The notes under the pieces: model-generated
What the model was told of the DNA's origin: nothing
What the model saw: the letters and a program-made list of their open reading frames with translations, nothing else
Database searches by the model: none
Shown: piece by piece, positions 47,953 to 58,871 of the stretch
Layout of the letters: each line of letters starts with the position of its first letter
How positions within the stretch are numbered: the stretch's first letter is position 1
Made by a program: the position numbers and the translations under genes
Assembly: GCA_022376465.1 (NCBI GenBank)
Contig: JACDTU010000005.1
Location: 1,724,001-1,788,000 of the forward strand
Direction: 5' to 3'
DNA length: 64,000 nucleotides
Source of the DNA: Cubamyces lactineus
Taxonomy: Eukaryota > Basidiomycota > Agaricomycetes > Polyporales > Polyporaceae

Positions 47953-48555
47953 ATGCTATCGTCGTCACGTTCTCTGATGCGTAGACGAACATCGGCCTCA
48001 ACGCGCCCTCTCCAGAAAAGATCCGATGCGTACGGGATCCTCAACGACCCTCGAGGTTAGGTTGGAGGTAGGGTAGTAGCAGCGCTTCCTGCCCGGCGGC
48101 ACTCGTGTCGGGGCAGCAGGCAGCGCCTGGTGTGCCGAGTCGGCCGTGATGTTGACGATGATGCCATCGTACGGGGCCTCAACGTGCCCCTTTCTGTTGT
48201 ATGTCGCTGTACGAGTGGATGTTATGGATATTGAGTTGCGATATACGTGAACCGCCTTATTGCCAGCGAGTTGTGAACTATCATGGTATGTAAGCATAGC
48301 ATCGTTTATGTTTACCGTCTGACTTCACATGCCTGACTTAACGAAACCTGCATGGAACCCAGCAGCTACGTGTGCCTACTCGCATAGTGCTATTATCGAA
48401 CGCACCGTGTTTGGTACTGCTGGTGGACAGACAGTGCTTGGTCCCTGCTGTGTGTACATGCAGTACTGTCCGCGCATGAGCAGACGTAGGCTCGTGGACC
48501 AGTCGTTCGGGTCGGACATACGATCAGCCGTCGCAAGCTCCTCGAGGGATGTCCG
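47953..48555. other. Intergenic 0.6 kb
   Basis: 3' flank of SAH1 and sequence outside the left inverted repeat. No gene seen. Weak similarity to the right flank may extend the inverted repeat outward to about 48487. Confidence 0.5.
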
Positions 48556-48628
48556 AACGGCTGGTACGACTGGGCGTCGTTTTGGCAGGGCGTCCGTATA
48601 TGGTACCCGTGTGAAAACGTACTTGTTG
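48556..48628. repeat. Left copy of 73-bp inverted repeat bounding the RecQ-DUF6589 module
   Basis: The reverse complement of this 73-bp segment matches 56481-56553 at 67 of 73 positions without gaps (counted by eye). It includes an identical run of 27 bases around CACACGGGTACCATAT and another of 25. It begins 84 bp past the RecQ stop codon. Weaker similarity continues both inward and outward, so the full repeat may be 150 bp or longer. Confidence 0.9.
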
Positions 48629-48711
48629 ATATTTCGCTTTCGCTCCAGTGAGGAGAAGGGCCGGCGTCGAAATCCATGAATCTCCACAAGCTCTGGCCTA
48701 TTACAATTGTT

Positions 48712-51700
48712 CTAGTAGCTACCGTAGAATCCGTCTACAAAGTACTCCTCGTTCATATGTTGAGATCCCGATGGCATCGGTGACATCGCGCTCGGAATGC
48801 TGAGCGGTGGGCCCGGGTGCGAGGGCCATGAATGGACGGCGTCGATGGATTGTAGAGATGGCGTAGACGTAGCAGCCGGGTCCGGATTCTGGAGGAGAGG
48901 ATGAACAGAATCTGGCCATGAAAGAGAAAGACCGCCGGAGTTGGGCATGGTTTGAGACGGCGGCGTAGCAGATGCCAGTGAACTTGTGTTGCGATGGTCG
49001 AGGCGCGCTGCTTGAGTGTAACTTGGGTGCCGATGATCATCCAGCATGGCCGCGCTCAAGTGACTCCTGCTATGGGCCAGGTGTGTCTGTGCAAGTTCAC
49101 CATCGAAGGCGTAGTCGAGCCTTTGGCTTGCAGCATGACCGATGTGTGATGGGGTACTAGGCAGTGTTGCCATCGCCGTGCTGCCGAGACGAGGTCGCTT
49201 GGTTGGCGAGGGGGTGTAAGGTCCATAGGGTGAGTTCCTTGGGCTCGCCTCAAGCCGCTCAGGTTCCATCGGATACGGACGCTTGCTTGGTGTCGCCACA
49301 AGGGAAGGCAAGGCTGTATTCGAGGGCGCCATCTGAAACCTGGGACATGGAGGCACAAATGGCTGCTCAGCCTGAAAGCCTGCAAGACGTGCCCCAGCGT
49401 GAGGCGAGTAGGCGGGGATGATCACGGGGCTAGGCATAGATGGCCATCGCTCGACAGGTGTCGGCAGATAGTCCTGATTCGGAGGGGCAACAAGGTCCGG
49501 GCGGAACGTGCCACTGCCATAGCGCGGCGGTCCTACTGAGCGCAATGTCGGAGAACCCTTGACGTACGTAAGGGCAGACGGCGAGGGGGGTACAGAGAGG
49601 GTGTGTGGTTGGAATGAGAGGTGGCGCTGCGGTGATTGAGATGTAGAACGGTATTCCGCGCGGAATGGCGGCGGTGCAAGCGAAGGTGCGTGTTGGGAGA
49701 AGGGAGTTGATGAGAGTGTCAACTGCGTGCGAGGGGGCAGGGGACGCGCCGAAGGTGTTGACGTGTAGCTCCGAGCGTCATAAAGCATGGGCTGGGCGTT
49801 GCTTGTAGTCGTTGTGGGCTGAGGCAGCCAAACAGGGGCGGTGAGCGAGCTTGAGGGCAGTGAGGAACGTGGCCGCAGGTTTATGGGAGCTTGGTCGCGG
49901 TGCTGTGGATGGGATGGAGCAGGCATGGAGAGCGTGGGAGATGGTGGTGTAGGACGCGGAACACCGGCGCGAGCTTGAGACGCAGGAGTAGGAAGTCGGG
50001 AGGGCGGGATGGGAGTCGCCGATGTTTGAGCTAGCGATGCAGAAGGTGCAGAAGGGTGAGCGGGAGGTGCGCGCGGTTTCAAAGGGATGGGTGTGAATGT
50101 TATATCCATTGTCTCGAAAAGACGAGTGATTTCATGTCGGTACTCGTCCCAGAAGGTCCACTTGCCTCTCAGGAGGGTCTCCAGCTGGTCGGCGGATAGA
50201 GGTCCATAGAGAGTGAGCGTGGCGATGAGCTCATCGTTGAGGATAGCGCTCTCGTCGAATTGCGCATGAGGATGGTCGCGAGTGTAAATCTGCAGCCGCC
50301 ATTCGCGCAGTCTATCTTGAGCAGATGTATCCGGAAGCCCGCGCCTCATGGTTTTGGCTCGTCTCTCAGCTGAGACGACCGCTGGACGGCAGGTGTCGAA
50401 CAGAGAGGGAGAACAGATGTCGCAGCATGGGACAGTCAGCGCTGAAAAATACAGTCAGCATTGCCAACTGATGCAGAGCAGTGGTTCAGGTCTCACCAGT
50501 GGGTGCCGGGCTCTCGAAGACTTCAGCCCAAACTAGCCTGCGGCAAGACACGCTCTGAACGAATGTGAGGAGGCCTTCGTCTGGATCTTCGGGGTCAAGA
50601 AGAGGCTGTTGGCCGTTGGGAGGAGCGTCGTCGTGGCTGGTACCGCCACGTCCAACACCGTGGGACCTGGCATACTCGCGAGCCTCTTTAGGCTCTCTCT
50701 TGACGCTGGATGAGGCTCCTCCTGGCTCCCCGTCGGGAGCAGGTTTTGACGCTGCGGCGGCTTTGCGTCTAGTCTTCGCAGTCGAGCCAGCCTTGCCGTT
50801 CGCACCAGAGGCCTGTACGTTGACCTTATCGATACTGTACGCGGACTTCTCAACGAGTAAGATCGCGGTTCCTGTCCGACCGCGACCTCGCGCTGCACGG
50901 CCCGCACGCTGGATGAAGCTAGAGAAGGTCGTAGGCAACTTCCATTGCACTACACGGTCAATGTCCGGTATGTTGCAACCCTAGTACCATTTGTACAAAG
51001 AGAGAAACATCAGCAATTGAGGAACAGAGCAAGAGAGGTGGCGGTGCTTACCATTCCAGCAGCGTCCGTGCATACAAGCACGCGGATGGTACCTTGACGG
51101 AAGTGTGCCATGGCGAGACTACGGTACTCCTGCGACAACGTCGCGTTGAATGGCCGTATGAGACCGTTCGGGCATGAGCGTGCTGTGGTAGTACGAGTTT
51201 GTGGCTCCGAGCCCAAGTTCAAGTCGCTGTCTCCAGTGATCCCAGGTGACGGTGTGCCTGACTCCCATCGCTTAGTGAGTTCGTTGTTGAGGTAGTCCAA
51301 GATATCACCGCCTACAGCGATGTTGTCGACGTAGATATAAGTCTTCGGGATGTCAGCGGGATTACGGACACGAGGGGGTATGACGAAGCCGAGGTCCATG
51401 AAGGAATTGAGGGGATGTTCGCAGGCGCGAACAACAATTGATACGTTCGGGCGGTCATTACCTTTGTTGATGAAACGGGACTGTGCTTCTGACTGACTGA
51501 AGTGGAGGGCGTGATGGATTGTCCGGCGCACTTGGGCGGTGAGGGTTGCCGTGACCGCAATGACAGGGGTCCCACGAGGAAAGAACACCCGGACTTTACC
51601 CAACGAGCCATATTTCTTTCGAAATTCCGCACCCCAATGCGCAATGCAATGGGCCTCATCCACAAACATCGAGATGATGTTGCGCATGAACTGCGTGTTT

Positions 51701-52324
51701 CGTAAGATGCGATCTAGAAACATCCGCGACTGGACCATCTCGGGAGAGATGAGTATAATCTGATATTTCATGGCAAGTATATCCTTCGGAGAGCATGCGT
51801 GAGCTCACATACAGCATGAAGACTCTAGGCCATGTGCGGACTCACCTTGATGACTAGGGGCGAACAAGCTCCGTTCGCGCTGTTTAGAGCTACAGCGTTG
51901 AGTCCGAACTCGTTTTTGAAAGTCTGAACCTATCCAATAGATCATATAAGCATGCATTACACGGAATCGGAGGTTTTGATGACCTACTAACCATTTCTTC
52001 TTCGAGGGACAGCAATGGACACACCATAAGCGTGAATTTGCGTTCGTTTCCAGGCCATAGATGAGGGCCGGCAGCTAAGGCGGTTTTGCCGGACCCAGTG
52101 GGAGCTTGGACGATCATGTCGACGCCTTCAATCTGTGCTTGAACAGCAGCTAGTTGAAAGTCCTTGGGGTCAGCGTCCCACTTGAACGCACGTCGCATTT
52201 TCGAAGCAAGTGTCTTCAGCTGTTTGGCATTGAGCCGCGGGCGGGTCATCCCAGAGACAGTCGAGCGAGCCTTGGCAAACAAAGAACAGAAAGTAGCTGC
52301 ATTCTTCGGGTTTCGGCGAGCCAT
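48712..52324 (-). CDS. RecQ/Sgs1-type DNA helicase with long C-terminal extension
   Basis: Five exons: 52324-51992, 51929-51846, 51783-51052, 50980-50497 and 50441-48712 (1120 aa). Superfamily-2 helicase motifs: Q-like region KDFQLAAVQAQ, motif I APTGSGKT (74-81), motif II VDEAH (180-184), motif III TATLT, motif V ARVLVCTDAAGMGCNIPDID-like, and motif VI SFIQRAGRAARGRGRTG. A RecQ-type cysteine region follows (SCRRLVWAEVF, then CCDIC near 550). After it comes a conserved block (LREWRLQIYTRDHP, SAILNDELIATL, GPLSADQLETLL) that I recall at the C-end of agaricomycete Sgs1-like helicases, then about 430 Pro/Ser-rich residues. The last exon alone looks like a separate 545-aa protein, but the splice joins it in frame to the zinc region. 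It is a 3'-5' helicase by family. It diverges from the DUF6589 gene and is the left half of the inverted-repeat-bounded module. Confidence 0.88.
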
Positions 52325-52558
52325 TATAATCAATTGAGACGCAGAGTGTACAAGTAGGCAAGCAGGTCAACAAAGAGCGTAGAGTGCATAGAATGCGAAG
52401 CGTGCAAAAGGGTGGTTACCATTTTAGGACATCCGACGGTACTCCATGAATGGTCTGCAAGTAAACTCCTCCTCTCCCTAGACTCTCGACTCAACATCTA
52501 TCGCTTGGCCATATTCACCTAGTTCTGTACTGGGGCATTAGCAGGCCGCTCTCTAAAG
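52325..52558. promoter_or_regulatory. Bidirectional promoter of RecQ and DUF6589 genes
   Basis: The two start codons are separated by 234 bp, so expression is likely coupled. No clear TATA box on either side. Confidence 0.5.
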
Positions 52559-55500
52559 ATGCCGGACACTGAACTGGACGGCTTACTCACTATATCGCCG
52601 CTCAGCTCGCCTCTGAGCTCACCCCCAACCTCGAGACGGAACTCCCTGCTCGGCGGCCTACCACCCTCCTCACCTCTGCCATCGCACACTCCGCCAGCCA
52701 CAGGCAGCAGCCGTTTCCCTCAAGTTTACGCTCCTAGAGCAGACCTAGATACTTGGTCAGCTCCTTCAAGCGACCCCGGAGTCATCCCAACCTCGCCAAT
52801 TGTAGCCAACGCTGTCGAAACAAGAGATGAAGTCAGAAGACGTAAGGCGCAAAAAAAACGAAAGCGTACAATGGAAGCGCATTATACAAAACGGGTTTGC
52901 ACCCGCGAAGACATGCTACGCAGCGCTATAGAAGAGAACAATGCCGCCCGTGCCCTCTCGGAAGCGAACTTGGAGGAAGCGAGGGATTTGTGCTTCCAGG
53001 AGGTTCTCACGCGGCTTGAAGTCGCTGGGCTAACCTGGGGGGACCTTGTTGAGTGGATATGCACACCTGGGACGGGCCGAGGAGACATACGCTACCGTGG
53101 GTTGTTTGAGAGAGGAGCTCAAGTCGAGAGGATCCTAGACTTGTGGGTCTCAAAGAATTCGCGCACAGGGCGGGACACAGTGCACAAATGGGCTCTGCAA
53201 TACGTCGGACAGGTTGTCAGTAAGGAAGGCCATCAGGCAACCAAGAGCGGGACGTTGATGTCTTGCCGCATGGCACTCACCGAATCCTTTGTCCTCAATT
53301 TCAACTTCTCGAGCATGCACCGCGCTCTTAGCGACCTGTGCCCTTCTATGGCAGACCTGATGCACGCGTTTAGCACAACCCAGCGGCAGAGACATCGAGC
53401 CAAGCAAATCTCCGAGTCCGCTCAGGAGGAGGAAGTAGCGCAGAAGCGCGCTGACAACAAGGAAAAGGTGTGCGAACTCGCTCTTACCTTCAAGTGTAAT
53501 CTGACGTGTAAGATGCCTGTTCTTGCAGAGAGTCGGGCAAGCCTTGAGCAACCTGTTGGCAACCCGTAGTCAGAACAATAGTTATGTCCGACATATTCTC
53601 GGACTATACCTGTATACCTCGGGTGCCCAGCGCCAGGTGCTCTCAGTGCTATCCGCGCTCGGAATCTGTAGCGGTTACACAACGATTGCCGGAAGCGGTG
53701 TAAACGGCCGGAAAGGTGACAAAGGCACTTCGGACCAGGACCCCAGTGACGACTTGGTGAGCAATGAGGGCAGTGGGGACGAGCGCAAGGTTGATGAGGC
53801 GGGGGACGGGGATGATGGTGCCAGCGGTGCCGAAACAGTGGACTCAGACCTTGAATGGTTGCCTGAACTTGAAGAAGACGAGTCCGAGGAAGATGAAGAT
53901 GAAGATGAAGACGAGTCTGAGTCAGAGAGTTCGAAGTCGGAAAGTGAACCCACGCCGGAGGTAAGTACAGGTCAAAGACTTGAGGAGAGACGCGATCGAG
54001 ACGCGATCGAGCAGGAGCCAAACAACGCGTCACAAACGCCCACAACCGGTCTCAAGCACTCACTCTACCGCGGCGTGGGCCTGCTGCAGCGTCTCTGTGC
54101 AGCTTGTCGTCTGACCTCACGGACCTGCGCTCAGACTAAGCTATGCGGCCACGTCTATGACAACATCAATATGATGTTTAAAATTGCTGAACAAATCCTG
54201 GGCCGAAAGGACTCGCAAGAGAACGGAACATGCGCGACCATCTTTCCACTGCTAGATGCTCGTGCTGAAGACATGCAGACGGCTGATATGCTGGCGTCCT
54301 TCGATGCTGCTCCTCCACTCTCTCTCAAGGACATTCTCCACACGTCCATAGAAGCCATTCAATTTGAGGACTCGCTCGAACACGCTGCTCTCCGAGATCT
54401 GGTCTACACCTCTGACCTCTTCGCGCGCTTTCGTCCCGCCGTAGCAGCCAGTCTCCCTCACACCGACCATCAGATCCCGCTCCATCGCACTGAGATCCAC
54501 CCTCTCCCGACCATGAACATCGACGAGTCAAGCATCGTAGGGAACGCTCAAGTCATCGACACGATGTTTCAAGAGCTTGGGTTTGATGTAGGGACCACGA
54601 AGTTCTCAGGGATAGTCCGGCCCATTTTCGGTGATCAGCTCTCCATTGCTCGCCTCCGCACCCTCTTTGCAAACCGCGCAGGCCACGAAAGCATTGCACG
54701 ATCATACAGCAACCTCATCTTTGGCCCCGGCTTCTTCCATCATCAGATGGCTCTCACGCATGGCATTATCGAAACGCACTGGGGCGACCCGCATGCAGGG
54801 ACGAGGAATCCTGGCTCTCTCTCCTTCCTCAACACTGTGCTTGATCGCAAACCAATCGTTTTGACTTCGCTTCCCCCCTATCGCACTTGCCGTGATCTGA
54901 TCTTCGTCTCGCTGTCAGCTTGTCTCCTCCACTGCCTTGAACGTGTCTGTGGATGGGACTCGTTCAGCGATTACATCGCCGAGGTGTCCTTCAACGATTT
55001 TTGTGCACATGTCAAGAAAATCATGAAGACCTATGTCAATGCGGCTGAAGTTGCGGTCTTGCGGTCCCAGCGAGAACAGCAGATGCGAACCCATCATGCA
55101 AACCTGGCTGCAGAGCACAACACGAAGCGTAAGTAGTCCAGAAGCTCTACGTCTACTGTGCTAATTTAACCTGCCACAGCTGTTATACCTACTACGACAG
55201 ACGGCCCGGGTTTAGCGGATGCACCTCAGCCGCCGGAGGCAGCCGCCTCCCAGTGTCCGAGTTCGACCACCAAGACACCTCAAGTTACAGAGGGAGACAT
55301 CATCTACGAGAACATTTGTCTGTTCCTCCGCGACGCACTCGTCTTGCGTGAGTTCACCGATGCCATCAAAGGAGGCTATTCCGGGCGCATCATCCGCACC
55401 CTGAAAGTCCTCGCGCTCATGTACCGTGGCAGCGGGCGTACAAAATACGCCCACGAACTCCTGCACCTTATCCATAACCTCACACATGTTTGGCCCAAGC

Positions 55501-56376
55501 CTCTGAGGTATGGCTCTGCTTGAAGCATGTTTTTCACGAACTCACGTTTGCATAGGGACATAGTAATCAAGAACTGGCTCGTCAATCCGTCGGGAAAGCC
55601 CAATTCATGGGTGCCCGTCGATCTCCTGCAAGAGCATATGAATTTCTGGGTGAAGGTACGGCACAGGCATCTCTTAATCAACAGCTACTGACCACATACC
55701 CAGGTGATCTTCAAGGCGCAGGGTAGCAATGCATCGTGGGACTGGCTCGGGATGATCTCCCCTTGCATTGGCGTGTTGCGCAAGTTAGCCCTCGAAGTCA
55801 ACGGCGCGCTCGGGGTCAGGCTCGGCTCGAAGCATCATACGCCAAACGTTGAGCGCGATTTGATGGCAATATGCAATTCCCTTCAAGAGCACAATGTCTT
55901 TGGAATTGAGCGCGGCCGTGTCATCAACCCGATAGACGTAATGAACGGACTTGTCCCCAACGTAATCAATATCGGCCTCAACCAGCTCGCAGGCCCCTTG
56001 GACGAATACAACGACGTGTTTCGAAAGCTTCAGCGCCGACGCCGAATGACACCCTTGATCGAACTTGCGGCACCTGCTGGGGACGTGGAGTCTCAAACTC
56101 ACAGGACGTCAGACGTGCGTTTCGTCCTTTGGCTTGTTATCTACTATGGATCTATACCCTCTGCTGATCTGGTCACGCTCTTAGCTGCATGGTACTACCA
56201 GCAACCTAGCTGCTACTGCGGCAGACTATTTAGATGCATCCCACCAGGAGGACGATCATGTCAGCGACACGGACAATGAAGAAGACCTCTGGCGTTTCTT
56301 TGATAGTGATACTTATGATGTACGGCACGCTTTTGCAGAGGAGGATGAGCCGTCTTTGAATCTCGATGACTACTAG
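52559..56376 (+). CDS. DUF6589 protein (basidiomycete family, unknown function)
   Basis: Six exons: 52559-53467, 53529-55128, 55180-55507, 55556-55655, 55704-56114 and 56185-56376 (1179 aa). The N-terminal 300 residues are Ser/Pro-rich, then basic, then helical. The family core has SQNNSYVRHILGLYLYTSGA near 320, an acidic insert (about 390-440), GDQLSIARLRTL and FHHQMALTHGIIETHWGDP near 670-730, NPGSLSFLNTVLDRKPI and LPPYRTCRDLIFVSL. Later exons give NWLVNPSG, DLLQEHMNFW and a terminal DSDTYDVRHAFAEEDEPSL. These segments match my memory of DUF6589, a large agaricomycete-expanded family of unknown activity. The Asp of GDQ and the His/Trp pair of THWG are candidate catalytic residues for a nuclease or transposase fold, which is inference. 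It is the right half of the inverted-repeat-bounded module. Confidence 0.82.
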
Positions 56377-56480
56377 TATATACATGTATTCAATGTGCAC
56401 CCGCTATGATACCGCTGCGCCCACAGCTGCCTATTGCGCGACCACCTCCTACTGCAGTTCCACTAGACGAAACACAATTT

Positions 56481-56553
56481 CACCAAGTACGTTTTCACAC
56501 GGGTACCATATTTGGACGCCCTGCCAAAACGACGCCCAGTTGGACCAGTCGTT
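56481..56553. repeat. Right copy of 73-bp inverted repeat bounding the RecQ-DUF6589 module
   Basis: Inverted counterpart of 48556-48628, 67 of 73 matching, beginning 105 bp past the DUF6589 stop. The two copies enclose 8.0 kb. A second patch of similarity (CCCGAnCGACTGGT) follows in both copies about 60 bp further out. Confidence 0.9.
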
Positions 56554-56681
56554 AGGGCGCAAGCTGTCTTTCAAACCCCGATTGACAGCTTCCACGCGCG
56601 TCCCGATCGACTGGTTTTCGAGTCTAGAGCAGACGGGTGGGCATCAGTCATGCTGGATGGAGCATGTGTGCCTATCTTGAT

Positions 56682-56712
56682 AGAATGCCTGATTGTGTAG
56701 ATCAGGCATTCT
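56682..56712. repeat. Perfect 12-bp hairpin, 7-nt loop
   Basis: AGAATGCCTGAT (56682-56693) and its exact reverse complement ATCAGGCATTCT (56701-56712) are separated by TGTGTAG. It lies about 130 bp outside the right inverted repeat, a position where an element end might be. Confidence 0.85.
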
Positions 56713-56803
56713 TAGTGATTGCGTGGCCAAGAACGCACTTGATCGTCTTCTTAACTGATTCTGCCCAGAGTAGTCCTGCCAAGGCTCGGAGAAGGCTACC
56801 ACA

Positions 56804-58686
56804 ATGAGCGATACTATATCCCCGCTGGGGCCGATTGACCCAGCCTCGGTACCTGAGGCAGAAACGGAGAAAACGGCGCCATGGATCGTGCGCAAGCTCG
56901 TGGGGGTGCGTAATGGGCTATACTACCGTCTGTTCCCGTCACCTCAACTGACGGTCGTTGTCAACAACCGCCATGCCACATCCGGGGATTTCTGTGCCGG
57001 ACTATGCAGTCGATGACGGGGCGCATCGTACGGTCCTCATGGGAGACCCTCAGAGCTTCTGGGACCAGCGTCGTTTGCTTGTCGCCGGTAGGTTCACAAT
57101 CTTCAATGCGGTAGAGTCTCAACGTACTGACCAAAGCGGCATGATGCCGGTCAACGGCTAGTGGGGGGACTCGTCTCCACTTCTCCTACCATGCATCCGT
57201 TTCAGAGACCTTGCGGTGCATACCATAATTGCTGCGACTGTAAGGCACCCCTGCCATACTTCACCCGCCGAGGAGATACTGATATCCACCCATCTCACCA
57301 TATCGCACGTTCTCAATACACGCGTACGGCTGTACGTCACCTAACCCTTCACACCACTGCTTGCGGCACAGGGCGGCGTCGCTGCTGTTGCAGCACCTGT
57401 TATGGGACCTGTTTCAGACGTGGTGGTGTCTACGCTTGGGGACACTATCTTGGTCGAGATGGGCATGCACGTTGGCTTCGATTTGACGACAAAGGCTGCC
57501 AACGATCTCATATTCGACGGCGCGATCAAACAAGTCGTGCCCATCCACTCACGTCGGCTGGAGACGACCAGTGTGAAATCCATGACCATCACACTCAAGT
57601 ACAAACACGTCCCTGAGGACGCATCGCTTGGCTTCTATCGCAGTGGCGTGCACAAGTGAGCTCGGTCTCGTCTTTCCGGACGCCTTCTGCCGTAGGTCGC
57701 AGCCACGCAGACTGACATTGTGCGATGCGGTTTCTCACAGGGACAACTCTCTGTTCGCGAGCGTCATGGACTATCTCGCAGTTGAGAAGGGCTGGTTCTC
57801 CCCGTATCTGTTTGCGAGCGGACGTCGTCCCGTCATCCCACGTTCGGTCAAGCCAGACGTCATCTTTTGCCACGGTCCATTCCTGTCGGGTGAGTTCAGA
57901 CTTCACGGGACCGCATTGACTAGTCATGTCCCCGTGCACCACAGGGGTGTGCACGCATGCTAATCAACGATCCCAGGCGATTACAGGCTGGGCGAGACGC
58001 TGCTTGCGGAGTCCGCAGTGGTCATCACGCTCTGTAAGCCACCACCGCCGACTACGGAGCCTGCGCCAACGCAACCACACTCGTCGTCAAGTCTCAACCT
58101 CCCGAGCCTGTCAAACGTCTTCTCCAGGTCCCGCACTCCCTCTCCAGAGCCCGCACTCACACCTCTTCCGCCACCACCTACCCCCCGGCGTCTCGCGATA
58201 TTCGTTGTTGGGCTCAAGCCTCATCGGACGTTCTGGACGACAAGCGCGCGTCCTGAGGAGAGCGTGATACAGTATCAATTGCTCAACGGTTGCCCTGCGG
58301 TCGTCATTCCGGCCAAAGTCGGAGCACCGCTGCTCGCGTGGGACACTTTGACGCTTGAGCAATTGTGGAAAGTTACCCTGCCGCAAGGAGACGCCTCGGA
58401 CGCACGGAGCAAGGACGGCAAGTTTGAGGGAATCGTAGACGTCCTCTACGAGTTTGTGGATTTTTGTGTGGACTGGGAGAGGGTCGTGCTGTCCGACAAG
58501 CAGGGAGAGGCGGCAGGAGACGTCCAAGATGGTATCGTGGACGTCGGCTTGGATGACAGGAAGGCGGCAGTCAAAGATGCGCTCAAGGTCCTGGTCGCAG
58601 CCGCCGTCAGGAGCGGAGACAGCAAGGAGGTTAAGAAGGAGGTCGACAAAGAGAGGAGTGGCATTGCGATGTGGAGGATACCCTGA
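56804..58686 (+). CDS. Unrecognised protein, six-exon model
   Basis: Proposed exons: 56804-56909, 57010-57087, 57162-57331, 57372-57655, 57741-57889 and 57977-58686 (498 aa). All junctions are GT-AG and in frame. I do not recognise the family. Segments that look conserved are GAHRTVLMGDPQSFWDQRR, a beta-rich part (SDVVVSTLGDTILVEMG, FDLTTKAANDLIFDGAIKQ), LFASVMDYLAVEKGWFSPYL and ESVIQYQLLNGCPAVVIPA. A Pro/Ser-rich linker separates the last two, and the C-terminus is Asp/Lys-rich and helical. Exon 3 has the least protein-like composition and is the weakest. The start codon lies 250 bp outside the right inverted repeat, so it is probably a host gene, but element cargo is not excluded. Confidence 0.55.
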
Positions 58687-58871
58687 AGCAGCCCGGCCAT
58701 CGGTGTCTGAATATGCACTATGTGTGGTGCAAAGATGGAACTATGTATTGGATGGATGTTGCATAGATCGTACCGTATTCGAAATGCGTATCTTGGCTAA
58801 AAGGTAGCACTAGAGACGCGTCATCAGTCGCATACAACACTGGTATATTTACGCTGCATAGCGGCGTTACT

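Larger units (their letters stand above)
56377..56803. other. Intergenic with right inverted repeat and hairpin
   Basis: Holds the right 73-bp repeat and a 12-bp perfect hairpin (both listed separately), followed by the promoter of the next gene. Confidence 0.7.

Noticed and set aside
48712..50349. A separate 545-aa proline-rich protein on the minus strand
   Set aside because: A canonical intron (donor GTGAGACC, acceptor TTTTTCAG) joins the upstream RecQ zinc region to this exon in frame, and CCDIC lies before the apparent ATG, so it is the last exon of the helicase.
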